Source: Acidobacteriota bacterium
Lineage (GTDB): Bacteria > Acidobacteriota > Thermoanaerobaculia > Multivoradales > J023
Assembly: GCA_029263315.1 (NCBI GenBank)
Contig: JAJCXR010000021.1
Location: 53,670-117,669 of the forward strand
Reading direction: 5' to 3'
Length of the DNA: 64,000 nucleotides
In this document: positions 16,285 through 25,471 of the stretch, piece by piece
How the letters are laid out: every line of letters starts with the position of its first letter
Position numbering within the stretch: the stretch's first letter is position 1
Notes under the pieces: model-generated
The model's database searches: none
Seen by the model: only the letters and a program-made list of their open reading frames with translations
What the model was told of the DNA's origin: nothing
Position numbers and translations under genes: made by a program

Positions 16285-19200
16285 TCAGTTTTCTGCCGAT
16301 CGCACCGTGACGCCCCATCGCCCGTCCCCTTGCACCACGAAGCCGGCCCAGAAGAAGGGATCATGGAATTCAGGATCGGTCGCCAGTCGTCGCTGGGCGA
16401 GGCGCAGGGCCGCCGACGGCGAGAGCTGGTCGCGCAGCAGGGCGGTGTAGAAATGCCGCATGAGCTCGGCGGTGGCGGCGTCCTCCACTTGCCAAAGACT
16501 GGCCACCACGGCCCGACTGCCGGCTTGCAGAAAACCCCGGCTCAGCCCGACCAGACCTTCCCCACGCACTTCCTTGCCGAAGGCCGTGCGGCAGCCCGAC
16601 AACACCACCAGATCGGCGTCGAGCTGCATGGCGTAGATATCTTCGAGGCTGAGAAAACCGTCCACCGGTTGTCCCGCGGCGCTCCAGCGGGACAGCATCA
16701 ATCCGCTGGCGGAGGGTCGACTGGCGTCGATCAAGCCGTGGGTGGCGATGTGGAGCAACCTCGCCCCACCGGCCTCCGCCGCCAAAAGCCGCTGGCGCCG
16801 GGCGTCGAATCCCGAGGCGACGGTGACCCGCTCGGCGGGCAATAGGGCGGCGATGATCTGTGCCTCGCGACCGCTCCCGGGCAAGCGTTCCAGATCGAGG
16901 TCCTGGGGCTGCCTGGGCAATCCGGCGGCCCAGCGTCCGATGGCTGGATCAAAGCGCGGATCCAGGGGATTGAAGACCGGATCGGCCAGCAACAGCATGT
17001 CGACGGGCGCCGCCGACGGCAACCCTGCCGGGCGCCGGAGGACCGCCAAGGTCGACGCCGAGGGCAAATGCAACACCTCATGGTGCTCGACCAGCGGTTC
17101 CCCCGCCGCGTGCGGGTAGCGCAGGGCCGCGAAGGGCACAAAGTGTAAAGCCCCGTCGGCCACCACCAGCAGACGGCGTCCCAACAGCTCGCCCCGCAAT
17201 GCATCGGCCAGTGGGGCCAGCAGATGCCGTGACAGCTCCCCCAGGGGATCGTCTCCGACCTCGCCTTGTTTTGGCGCAGCTCCCAGATGCTGGGTGGACA
17301 ACCGCTTGTGGGAGGCCACCGCCAGGTCCTCGAGGAGCCGCCGCGACGGCAAGGCATAACTTTGGAGGGACTCCCGGGTCACCGTCCACAGGGTGCTCTG
17401 GCGCTCCCCCAAGGCGATCTCCAACAGCACCGAGCCGGGATCGAGCAACCGCTGGATCTGCCCGGCGTTCAAGCTGTGATCGAGCACCGCTAGATCGCGG
17501 GCCGGGGTGGCGGCCTCCCTCGGACGGGTACGGCGAACCGCCGCCTCGTCCAGCAGATCGATCAGCGACCGGGCCCGCCACATCTCGCTCAGGGCCAAGG
17601 CTCGTCGCTGCTGCTCGGCATCCCCGTCCTGCCGATAGCGGGCCATGGCGATGTCGACCGCAAGCTCGTAGGCCCGCCCCTTGGCAGCCAGGAAGGTCGC
17701 CCTCAGCTCGACGTTGGGCACGCCGCGACGCAGGGCTTCGATGGCCGCGATGGCGGCCTCCGCTTGATCCATCGCCGCCCGGCGGTCACCGCTGGCCAGC
17801 TCGGCCTCGGCCAGGGAGACGCGGCTTTCCACCTCGCCCCAACGGTCCCCCAACTCGAGCTGCAAGGCCAACCCGCGGTGTAGACTCTCGATGCCCGAGG
17901 CAGAGTGCCCCAGGTCCAACAGCAGGCGCCCACGGTCGCTCCAGGCATGGGCCTCGAATCGTCGATCCTTGGCTTCGGGAAGCCTTAGTAAGGCCTGATC
18001 CAAGGTTGCCAGCGCCTCTTGGGTTCGGCCCAGGGCCCGCAGGTCACGGGCCATCCACAGCTGGGTCAGGGCCTGGTGGCGCACCAAACCAAGCTGTTGA
18101 CGCAGCTCCAGGGCGCGACGGCGGAAGGCCAAGGCTTTGGCGGGGTTGCCTTGGGCGTGGTAAAGGCTGCCCAAGTTGTTGAGGGTCACCGCTTGCCCCG
18201 CCAGATCCTCGGCCTGGCGCCGCCGCTCCAGTGCCTGCTCCAAGGCTTGCGCCGCTTGTTGTGTCTCCCCCAAGGCCAGGAGGCCGTAGCCCAGGTTGTT
18301 GAGGGTCCGGCCCTCGCCGGCCAGATCGCCGATTTGCCGTTGCAGCTCGATGGCCCGCTGATAGTCCGCCACCGCCTCACCCCAGAAACCGAGATAACGG
18401 CTCAGGGCGGCGCGATTGTTGAGCACCGCCGCCTGCTCCTCCAGATCACCGCTCAGCAGGTGCTGCTCCATGGCCAAGTCGTAATAGTGTCGCGCCTGCT
18501 CCGCTTCGCCGAGCTGATGATAGGTGCCGCCCAGGCTGTTGAGCAGGTTGCCGAGATGCCGTGCTGAGCCGTCGGCCGTGAGATCGGGCAGAGCTCGCAA
18601 ATAGCATTGCCGGGCCTGCATCACGTCGCCGCGGCGATGTTGCAGCCGGCAGAGATTGAAGCTCGCCACCGCGGCCCCGTAGTCCTGACCCGCCCGCCGA
18701 TAGAGCGCCACGGCTTGGGACAGGAGCTCTTCCGCCGCCTCCGCGTCGCCCTGAGAACGGCGCAGCAAAGCCGTGTGATTGAGCGCCGTGGCGATGAAAC
18801 CGTCGTCCTCCGCCAGTCTCCAAGCCCTCAGGGCCTCGTCCATCCAAACCAACGCCTGGCGATTTTGATCGAGCTTGCGATGCAGGGTGCCCAAGGAATG
18901 GCTGTGCTCAGCGATGCGCCGTGCATCCCCCAAGACCCGCCAGGCCGCGAGGGCCTCTTTGAACGCCCCCACCGTCTCTTCGATCAGCCGTCGATCGCCA
19001 CCGGAGACCACTCCGGCCGCCAGCTGACCGGCCACCGTCGACCTCAGCTCGGCCTGCCAGCGCCCGTCGTCTTCGCTGCCCGGCCGCAGTACCAGGCGAT
19101 AGCGTCCAGCGGAGAAACCCGGGCGTAGGTATACCAACGCCGAACCGACAAACCTTGTCTCGATCTCGAAGGCCAGCCGCTCAGGGCCTTGGGCGTCGAA

Positions 19201-19473
19201 GAGACTGTCCACCCGAGCAATGCGCTGCCCTTGCCCTTGCCACAGCTCGAGCACCGCGTCGCCGGCCAATTGCTCGAGCTCGAGTAGCCAACGACCAGGC
19301 GATAACTCGAAGCTATGTCGATGCCTGGAGCTCGACTGAGCGCTGATCGCCTTCTCCACCCCTTGCCCCGGCGCCAGCTCGAAAAGGAGTTGAACCGGTG
19401 AGCCCTGGGCCTCTCCGGCACTCAGCAGTAGCCCCAAACACAGCCCCCAATACCATCGTCTTGAAGTGAGCAT
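16285..19473 (-). CDS. Secreted TPR-CHAT domain protein (caspase-like protease)
   Basis: A 1062-aa protein. Residues 1-24 are a signal peptide (RWYWGLCLGLLLSAGEAQG). A beta-sandwich region (about 25-130) precedes a long series of TPRs (about 185-620), many with AxxLNNLGxxYxxxG-like cores. The C-terminal CHAT domain (about 740-1055) has HIATHG near 909 and VVLSGCRTAFG near 960, the His-Cys dyad of caspase-like peptidases, and ends with FFWAGFVVQGD. It would act in the periplasm or outside. A promoter-like pair lies immediately upstream. It heads a minus-strand cluster with the 108-aa gene and a sigma/anti-sigma pair, and a second ECF sigma gene diverges from it. Proteolytic control of the anti-sigma factor is possible but untested. 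Confidence 0.9.
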   Translation of the reverse strand: MLTSRRWYWGLCLGLLLSAGEAQGSPVQLLFELAPGQGVEKAISAQSSSRHRHSFELSPGRWLLELEQLAGDAVLELWQGQGQRIARVDSLFDAQGPERLAFEIETRFVGSALVYLRPGFSAGRYRLVLRPGSEDDGRWQAELRSTVAGQLAAGVVSGGDRRLIEETVGAFKEALAAWRVLGDARRIAEHSHSLGTLHRKLDQNRQALVWMDEALRAWRLAEDDGFIATALNHTALLRRSQGDAEAAEELLSQAVALYRRAGQDYGAAVASFNLCRLQHRRGDVMQARQCYLRALPDLTADGSARHLGNLLNSLGGTYHQLGEAEQARHYYDLAMEQHLLSGDLEEQAAVLNNRAALSRYLGFWGEAVADYQRAIELQRQIGDLAGEGRTLNNLGYGLLALGETQQAAQALEQALERRRQAEDLAGQAVTLNNLGSLYHAQGNPAKALAFRRRALELRQQLGLVRHQALTQLWMARDLRALGRTQEALATLDQALLRLPEAKDRRFEAHAWSDRGRLLLDLGHSASGIESLHRGLALQLELGDRWGEVESRVSLAEAELASGDRRAAMDQAEAAIAAIEALRRGVPNVELRATFLAAKGRAYELAVDIAMARYRQDGDAEQQRRALALSEMWRARSLIDLLDEAAVRRTRPREAATPARDLAVLDHSLNAGQIQRLLDPGSVLLEIALGERQSTLWTVTRESLQSYALPSRRLLEDLAVASHKRLSTQHLGAAPKQGEVGDDPLGELSRHLLAPLADALRGELLGRRLLVVADGALHFVPFAALRYPHAAGEPLVEHHEVLHLPSASTLAVLRRPAGLPSAAPVDMLLLADPVFNPLDPRFDPAIGRWAAGLPRQPQDLDLERLPGSGREAQIIAALLPAERVTVASGFDARRQRLLAAEAGGARLLHIATHGLIDASRPSASGLMLSRWSAAGQPVDGFLSLEDIYAMQLDADLVVLSGCRTAFGKEVRGEGLVGLSRGFLQAGSRAVVASLWQVEDAATAELMRHFYTALLRDQLSPSAALRLAQRRLATDPEFHDPFFWAGFVVQGDGRWGVTVRSAEN

Positions 19474-19482
19474 CTTGCGGTC

Positions 19483-19511
19483 AGTATGAATTGACGGTCA
19501 GGGCAGGTCAA
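19483..19511 (-). promoter_or_regulatory. Sigma-70-like promoter of the TPR-CHAT gene
   Basis: TTGACC and CATACT are separated by exactly 17 bp on the minus strand. Only 9 nt separate the -10 hexamer from the ATG at 19473, which predicts a leaderless or nearly leaderless transcript. Confidence 0.5.
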
Positions 19512-19609
19512 GACGCGGTCGGTCGGCTCCCGACCCCATGGGACCGTCCTCGGGATATAGTTGGGCTCAAAGCGCTCGCTGGCCGCAGAGCGTATTGAGG
19601 AGAAAACCG

Positions 19610-20200
19610 GTGACCCATGACGACACATCACTTCCCCGTGGGGAGGTCACGCAGCTCATCCATAGCTGGCGGGCCGGGGATTCCAAAGCCCTGACAGATT
19701 TGATTCCCTATTTCTACAGCCAGTTGCGTCAAATCGCATCGTTCCAGCTGCGCAGTGAACGGCCCGACCACACGCTGCAGACCGCGGGCCTGGTCAACGA
19801 AGTCTTCTTGCGCCTGAGCAGTAGCAAGGAGGTGGACATCCAGGACCGCAAGCACTTCTTCCGTCTGGCAGCCCAGATCATGCGCCGCATTCTGGTGGAC
19901 CACGCACGACAGCAGCAGGCGAACAAGAGAATCGGTGCCCACCAAAAGGTGAGCATCGAAGAACCCATGGCCATGGCCATGGCCGTGGTACCGCAAGATG
20001 TCGACATTTTGGCGCTGCATCAAGCCTTGGAAATGCTGGCCCAGATCCACCCTCGACAAGCCCAACTGATCGAGTTGCGCTATTTTGCCGGGCTCACTGA
20101 GGACGAAGCGGCGGAGGCGTTGGATGTGTCACGGGCTACCCTGGCGCGGGATTGGAAAGTGGCGCGCCATTGGTTGTTGGCACGGCTCAGCTCCCGTTAG
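19610..20200 (+). CDS. ECF-type sigma factor (Sig-70_X6 / TIGR02999-like), divergent from CHAT
   Basis: A 196-aa sigma factor starting at GTG 19610, chosen because GAGGAG lies 7 nt upstream. Region 2 has RPDHTLQTAGLVNEVFLRL and KHFFRLAAQIMRRILVDHAR. Region 4 has LTEDEAAEALDVSRATLARDW. It is of the same type as the sigma encoded at 10177. A short MAMAMAV repeat lies between the two regions. Its promoter region is shared with the divergent TPR-CHAT gene. The 3' end overlaps the convergent membrane protein gene by 14 bp. Confidence 0.9.
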   Translation: MTHDDTSLPRGEVTQLIHSWRAGDSKALTDLIPYFYSQLRQIASFQLRSERPDHTLQTAGLVNEVFLRLSSSKEVDIQDRKHFFRLAAQIMRRILVDHARQQQANKRIGAHQKVSIEEPMAMAMAVVPQDVDILALHQALEMLAQIHPRQAQLIELRYFAGLTEDEAAEALDVSRATLARDWKVARHWLLARLSSR

Positions 20201-20762
20201 GCCCCTGCGATGCCTCCGGTTGCCCCACCAGGAGGGCCAGAAAGCCGGGCAGAAAAGCAAACGTCCAACAGGCGAAATGCCATAGGTAGTTGGGTCCGTC
20301 GGGGGACGGTTGGGTCCAAATGCCGGCGATGGCGCCGAAGGCCAGACCGGACAACAGGGCCGCGGTGGTGCCCCGCAACAGGGCGCGGGAGAAGAGCTCC
20401 GGGTTGCCCCGGGCCCGGTTGTGCAGCCAAGAGGTGCCGAGCCACATGCCGATCCAGGTGATCAGCAGGGCCGGCAGGTAGCCCAGGGCCAAGGCGATGG
20501 GATAGAAGGCGGCGGCCAGCAACAGGCCGAGGGGCGGCAAGCTCAACAGCAGGAAACGCCACGCCTGGCGACGCCCGCTGGCCCAAGCCAGGACGGCGGC
20601 CAGGGCGAGGAAGATGACCACACCATGCAGGATCCCGGGAATGATGGCGCCGTCGGGAATGTAGTGGGTCCACAGGGCATCACCTAGGGTGGACAAACCA
20701 CCCAGGGCCAAGGCGGCGATGACGGCTTTGGTAGCGTCGTTGCGCAGGGCGGCGAGATTCAA
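20187..20762 (-). CDS. Polytopic membrane protein of unknown function
   Basis: About 191 aa with some five hydrophobic helices (AVIAALALGGLSTLG, GVVIFLALAAVLAWA, FLLLSLPPLGLLLAAAF and two more). The start is taken as TTG 20762, whose TTGA overlaps the stop of the upstream gene; the open frame extends further but through that gene. No family is recognised. It is the last of three coupled minus-strand genes (24159 to 20187). The coupling suggests it acts with the exported 430-aa protein, for example as a membrane partner. Confidence 0.6.
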   Translation of the reverse strand: MNLAALRNDATKAVIAALALGGLSTLGDALWTHYIPDGAIIPGILHGVVIFLALAAVLAWASGRRQAWRFLLLSLPPLGLLLAAAFYPIALALGYLPALLITWIGMWLGTSWLHNRARGNPELFSRALLRGTTAALLSGLAFGAIAGIWTQPSPDGPNYLWHFACWTFAFLPGFLALLVGQPEASQGPNGS

Positions 20763-22051
20763 CGGGAGCCTCCGGCGGCCGCCCTCGACAGATCCGAGGT
20801 GAAACCCTTGGCCTGCGACGACATCTGGATGGTGTGGGGGGCATATTGACCGTCCAACCAGACGATCCACTGGCGGTCCAGGTCCTCACGTACTTCGTCG
20901 ACCGCCGCCGCCAAGGACTTGAGGGAATCGGTTTTGCGGCTTTGGCCCCAATCCCCCCTGGCGCTGCCCTTTGGATCCCAGACGTAAAACGGCACTCCGA
21001 GACGCTCCAAATAGCGCTTGGCCCGACCGATGTCGAGCCCGGCGGTGCTGTCCTCCAAGGAGCTGGGAATCAACACCACGGCGCGGCGCTTGCGGGATTC
21101 GTAGGCGGAGAGACCCGCCACTGCCACCGCCGACCCCAGCTGTAGGGCCTCTTTCTTCGGCGGCCCCATCAAATTGGACAACAACTCGTAGACGTCCCCG
21201 GTTTCGGCGCCATAGGCGGGGGACATGGGGAAGAGCTCGAATTGGGTATTGACCCCCTGGCTTTGGGTGGCCCGAGGAGCCAGAAAGCGCAGCTTGAGAT
21301 CCTTGGGCAACTGCAGACTCTTGGGTGGTTTGTAACGCTCCCCGGGGCCCAAAAAACGGGGAAAGGCCCGTCCCATGACCACCACCACCTCGGCGTCGGC
21401 CTTTTCGACCGCCACCACCGACAGCACCTTCTCACCTTGGCGAAACCAGTCGCTGACCTTATCGACCGCCAAGGATGCCCTGCCCTTGCCCGTCGACCAC
21501 ACCGGGAAGGCGGTCATCTCGGTATTCACTTGATCACTGTAGGCGCCACCGAAAGTGACGTCGACCCGCGACGAGACGATGCCTTCAAAACGCATCTCGA
21601 CACTCAACAAATGGAGCTCGGAGGTGTCCACCGGCGGCAATACCAAGCGCCTCGGGTCGTCCACTTTCAACGACACGCCGTCGAGGCTGGCCCGCACCGA
21701 CTTCGGCTCCGCCCCGGCGGTGCTCTCCCAGGAGAGCACCGCCACCCGCGGCTGCCCGGCCACCGGCGGCTCCAGAACAACGCTCAGGGCCGCCCCTTCG
21801 GTGGGTAGATTGAGCCACTGCCCGGCCCGCGCCACCTCCCGCGATGCGGCGTCGTATCCGATGGCCTCGAGGTGCTGCGGCACCAGCTCGGGGCCGAAAT
21901 CGACTCCGGTGGTCCAAGGCGGCTGACGCAGCATGGCGACTTGCTCGCCGTCGAGCCGCAACTCCACGGCGACCACCCCTTCACCCACCACCAAATCCAC
22001 CGTCTGGGCGCCAAAGACCAAGCCGAGAAACAGGGACGCAAAAGCGATCAT
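20759..22051 (-). CDS. Exported protein, possible degenerate VWA-like C-terminal domain
   Basis: A 430-aa protein with an N-terminal signal peptide (FASLFLGLVFGAQTV). The first part (about 18-250) is beta-rich and contains a repeated pattern of short strands (VVAVELRLDGEQVAML, PRVAVLSWES, ELHLLSVEMRFEG). The C-terminal third has alternating strands and helices (RKRRAVVLIPSSLED, RLGVPFYVWDP, RQWIVWLDG) reminiscent of the VWA-related proteins common in acidobacteria, but a clear DxSxS metal site is missing. The ATG overlaps the stop of the upstream beta-helix gene by 4 bp (ATGA). Function unknown. Confidence 0.6.
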   Translation of the reverse strand: MIAFASLFLGLVFGAQTVDLVVGEGVVAVELRLDGEQVAMLRQPPWTTGVDFGPELVPQHLEAIGYDAASREVARAGQWLNLPTEGAALSVVLEPPVAGQPRVAVLSWESTAGAEPKSVRASLDGVSLKVDDPRRLVLPPVDTSELHLLSVEMRFEGIVSSRVDVTFGGAYSDQVNTEMTAFPVWSTGKGRASLAVDKVSDWFRQGEKVLSVVAVEKADAEVVVVMGRAFPRFLGPGERYKPPKSLQLPKDLKLRFLAPRATQSQGVNTQFELFPMSPAYGAETGDVYELLSNLMGPPKKEALQLGSAVAVAGLSAYESRKRRAVVLIPSSLEDSTAGLDIGRAKRYLERLGVPFYVWDPKGSARGDWGQSRKTDSLKSLAAAVDEVREDLDRQWIVWLDGQYAPHTIQMSSQAKGFTSDLSRAAAGGSR

Positions 22052-24159
22052 GGTGTGGTCGCCCCCCAGTTGATCGTGCTGCCGATTTCGAAGCCGTCGG
22101 CAAAAACCGGCGTCCGTTCATCGGCCCCGATGTCCCAGGGCCCGCTGGCAGGGCGTTGTGCCCCGTCGATGTCTTGGCCGCTGACGAAGCTCAGGTTGGC
22201 CCCCATGCCAACGGCGCAAGTATCCGCCGCCGCCAGGTGAAAATCGCCGGCCGCCCGGCTCACCAACTGCGGCTCACAAACCCGCGAGCTCCCTTCGCCC
22301 GACACCGTCGTCCGCCAAGCGGCCAGATCGCCGGTGCCCGTCAGGATATCGTCGACCCACAGGGCGTAGCGTCCTACCCCGTCATAGACATTGTGGTCGG
22401 TGTCGAGGCCGCTGGGCACGTAGCCCAGCACCATGTTGTGATCGTTGCTGTTGAGGTCGGTCACGATGTTGTTCTTGACCAAATAGTCCTGCTGCATGAA
22501 GACACGTAGCTGGGGTGCTCCGTCGGGGTTCGAGCCGATGAGGATGCCCGCCCCTTCGTCGCGACGGATGGGTCCAACGCAGGTATTGGCGACGATCTGG
22601 ATCTGCCCCGGCACCGGTGCCGCATCGTTGCCGGGGTTGGCGCCAATGCAAGCTTCCCAAGTATTGCCGCCCACCGACGAGACGAAGTTGTTGGAAATGA
22701 CCACGTCCCCCACCACTTCCCCCGGCGCGTCGCCTTCGGTATCGCCGGCATTTTCACCCTTCACCAAGATGCCGATATGACCAAAATCCCAGCTGGGGTA
22801 AGTATTGCGGAAAACGTTGCGGTCGACCACGATGTCGGTGGTGGGTCGGGCCAGGTTTTCGTCACAGGCACCATCCGACGAGCCGTTGATACGCACCGCC
22901 GTCCAGAAATCGATCACTTCGTTGTTGCGGATCACCCAATCTTGTAGGCATTGCACGATGACGAAGGTAATGGTCGCAAATCCGGTGCCGGCCAGGGGTG
23001 TCCAGGCATCGGTATTGAGATCCCACACCGAATCCAAAATTTCGCCACCGGTGATGTAACCCCAGGGTTTGAAGCTGGTGGCGGCGCCGCCGTCGTCGGC
23101 ACGGATGATGCGGCTGATGTTCTGCCACCGCAGGGGTCCGGCGTCACTCTCACCGAGCTCCCCTTGGTGGGGCACACCACGCACGAACCATCCGCCGTTG
23201 TTGTGAAAGAGCATGTTGTTGAAATTCACCCAATGCAGGTTGGTGGTGAACAAATCGATGCTGATGATGTCCGAATCGTGGGAACGGTCGCCGTTGATGC
23301 GATGGGTTTCGATGTCGTGGAAGTACAGGTAGTCGTGCTCGGAGACGGGAGAAAACTTGATGAAACCGGAGTTGGTGGCCGGCACCAGGCGCCCGTAGTC
23401 GTTGGCGGAGAAATGGGCCATCTCCAGATAGCTGACGAAGCGGTCCAAGTGGAAGGTCCTGATGGACGAGCTGAAATTGCCGTTGAGCACCGCCACGTCC
23501 CCCGTGGCGCCGCAGCGGGTGCCGTTGTCGAAGGGCGGATAGCAGCCGTCGTCGTCGCGGTCCCAACCCACCAGCATCGTGGGCTGCGACGGGAAATGCC
23601 AATCCCGCGACTCGCTGCCGGAGGCGGGTACGACGTAGGTTTCCTCCAAACCACGAAAATTCATCGGCGGTGTGAGGCTCGACTCGTTGGAGGTGCCGCG
23701 GAAGCACAGGATGTCCTCGACACCGTTGCTGATGCCGTCCGCCACCGACCAAGCATGGCCGATGGTGCGGAAGGGGTCCAAGGCGCTGCCAGTGCCGGAG
23801 GTATCGCTGCCGTTTTGGGCATCGATGTAGATGAGGTCCTCATCGACACCATCCCCGTCGGGGTCCGGCGTGCCGGTGGCCGGATGGGTGGGATGGCTCG
23901 GGCCGCCGTCGCAGACGTTACAGTCCCCGGGCTCGAGCAGTGGGTCCGCCCCCGCCGGCTCGCCGAGGATGCCGTTGCGGTTCATGTCCAGGCCACAGGC
24001 ACGGACTTTGTAACCTCTTTCCTGGGCGCTGGCTGGTGACTGCGAAGCTAGGCACAAAACCATGAGAATCGCCAGGACGCCGAGGTCTAGGCGTCGGATG
24101 AGGGACAACCGTCGGTTTTCTAAAGTTGAATTTTGAACAAAGCACTGAGTTGGGCTCAT
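22048..24159 (-). CDS. Secreted right-handed beta-helix-type protein
   Basis: A 703-aa exported protein with a signal peptide at about residues 25-46 (LGVLAILMVLCLASQSPASA). A GGGAGG site precedes the ATG. The N-terminal mature part has a calcium-loop-like stretch (GTPDPDGDGVDED). The body repeats Asn-rich turns of the NNxI or DRNVF kind (VIRNNEVIDFW, VVDRNVFRNTY, VISNNFVSSVG, LVKNNIVTD), typical of pectate-lyase-like parallel beta-helices. Catalytic identity is not clear. The last 18 residues (VFADGFEIGSTINWGATTP) resemble the C-terminal motif of the next two genes. The ATGA overlap couples it to the 430-aa gene. Confidence 0.75.
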   Translation of the reverse strand: MSPTQCFVQNSTLENRRLSLIRRLDLGVLAILMVLCLASQSPASAQERGYKVRACGLDMNRNGILGEPAGADPLLEPGDCNVCDGGPSHPTHPATGTPDPDGDGVDEDLIYIDAQNGSDTSGTGSALDPFRTIGHAWSVADGISNGVEDILCFRGTSNESSLTPPMNFRGLEETYVVPASGSESRDWHFPSQPTMLVGWDRDDDGCYPPFDNGTRCGATGDVAVLNGNFSSSIRTFHLDRFVSYLEMAHFSANDYGRLVPATNSGFIKFSPVSEHDYLYFHDIETHRINGDRSHDSDIISIDLFTTNLHWVNFNNMLFHNNGGWFVRGVPHQGELGESDAGPLRWQNISRIIRADDGGAATSFKPWGYITGGEILDSVWDLNTDAWTPLAGTGFATITFVIVQCLQDWVIRNNEVIDFWTAVRINGSSDGACDENLARPTTDIVVDRNVFRNTYPSWDFGHIGILVKGENAGDTEGDAPGEVVGDVVISNNFVSSVGGNTWEACIGANPGNDAAPVPGQIQIVANTCVGPIRRDEGAGILIGSNPDGAPQLRVFMQQDYLVKNNIVTDLNSNDHNMVLGYVPSGLDTDHNVYDGVGRYALWVDDILTGTGDLAAWRTTVSGEGSSRVCEPQLVSRAAGDFHLAAADTCAVGMGANLSFVSGQDIDGAQRPASGPWDIGADERTPVFADGFEIGSTINWGATTP

Positions 24160-24214
24160 GGCGCCTCCCTAGATCGAACCGGCCTGCTCACTACCGCAGG
24201 CTCAGCCCTTGATG

Positions 24215-25258
24215 TCATTCGGCGGTCGAGGACCAATTGGACGTATCACCGCTCTCGAAATCGTCGGAGAGCAGACCATTGAAATTGTAGAGGCCGTCGA
24301 TGAAAACCCGCAAAGCCTGCTGCTCAGCGATCTGCAGGAGATCGGAGTAGAAAAGGAAGAGGCCGAGATCGCCCACCATGCCTCCGGAGCTGCCGTTGCA
24401 ATTCTGGGCCCCCAGGTAACGGTGGTCATAGGTGGCTGTATTGCTGGGATTGCCGGCGGCGGTGACGTCTTGGCCATTGACCAAAACTTGGTACTGGCCG
24501 GCTGCGTTGCGGTAGATCTCGATCAGCTGCCAGCGCTGCTCTTGCACGGTGATAGCGAAGGGCTCGCTGATCTGTACCTCCGGTGTGGCACCGGCACGAA
24601 AGAAAAGGGTCTCGTCGCTGGCGCTGTGGCGTAGGCCATTGTTGGAGTCACCGAAGTACCACCAATCGTCGGCTTGGTTCCGCGGCGCGACGAGCAAGAG
24701 CAAGCTGAAATCCCCCGACGCCTGGACCACATCGTCGAATTCCAGCTCGAGACATGCCATCTGGGTGGCATTGGGGCCCATTTCCGCAACCCGGGGGATA
24801 CGAACACAGGGTTGCCCATTGACACAGTCGGAGACAAAAGCCGGCTTTTGGCGATCGTCTTGCCCGTGTTTGTGGCCCCGCACCCACTCGTCATCCTGCG
24901 CCCCGGAGCCGCAGGCGCCGCAGTTGTGGGGGCCTTGATCTTCCCACCAGCGGACGCAACCTTCGGGGGCATAACCCACCGCCCCTGGAATGGCACCGGC
25001 CACGGTGTCGCAGTAGAGCTCTGAAATGTCGGCAATCTCGGTGAACCGCTCATCGAAACATTGCTGGGTGTTGCAAGTCGCCACCGGCATCGGGCCCAGA
25101 TCCGTGGCGGTGAAGTAGACCACCAGATTGTCCAGGTCCGTCGGCGTGGTGCCGCCCCAGGCGATCTGATGCACTGCGACAAGTCCGAGGAAAACCATCA
25201 AAGTGCTGAGCATGGACCGGCGGCGGCGCCCCCGGGGGCGATCTGCGAGAGAGGTCAT
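24215..25258 (-). CDS. Secreted LamG/concanavalin-like lectin domain protein
   Basis: A 347-aa exported protein with an Arg-rich N terminus and signal helix (STLMVFLGLVAVHQIAWG). The mature part begins with a Cys-containing region and ends in a beta-sandwich stretch (FSLLLLVAPRNQADDWWYFG, then RWQLIEIYRNAAGQYQVLVNG) typical of LamG-like laminin/pentraxin domains. No catalytic motif is visible. The extreme C terminus is DDFESGDTSNWSSTAE, shared with the neighbours. It lies 55 bp upstream of the beta-helix gene and 213 bp downstream of the dehydrogenase-like gene, all minus strand. Confidence 0.7.
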   Translation of the reverse strand: MTSLADRPRGRRRRSMLSTLMVFLGLVAVHQIAWGGTTPTDLDNLVVYFTATDLGPMPVATCNTQQCFDERFTEIADISELYCDTVAGAIPGAVGYAPEGCVRWWEDQGPHNCGACGSGAQDDEWVRGHKHGQDDRQKPAFVSDCVNGQPCVRIPRVAEMGPNATQMACLELEFDDVVQASGDFSLLLLVAPRNQADDWWYFGDSNNGLRHSASDETLFFRAGATPEVQISEPFAITVQEQRWQLIEIYRNAAGQYQVLVNGQDVTAAGNPSNTATYDHRYLGAQNCNGSSGGMVGDLGLFLFYSDLLQIAEQQALRVFIDGLYNFNGLLSDDFESGDTSNWSSTAE

Positions 25259-25471
25259 AGGACGGGCTCCGGAGCTGGATAGGATGCGACTGACGGCGCA
25301 AAGGCCGGGTTCCTGACCCGTGCATACTATCCGAAGTGGAGCCAGACGTCATTTCCCACGACTCCATAGGCCCCATGCAAAGAGGCACCCCCCGTCGAAG
25401 AATCGGCGAGCGGTGCCCCTTGATCGATCATCGGCGGTCGGCTAGACCCCCGATTGGCCATCTGCAGCGAC

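Noticed and set aside
22951..24039. A 362-codon plus-strand open frame, and similar long ones at 25589-26866, 33173-34087, 34130-35392, 35432-37063, 37124-38515, 52487-54007 and 56883-58094
   Set aside because: Each lies antisense to a convincing minus-strand gene, lacks domains or a ribosome site, and has the Gly/Val/Ala-rich composition expected from GC-rich complementary codons.
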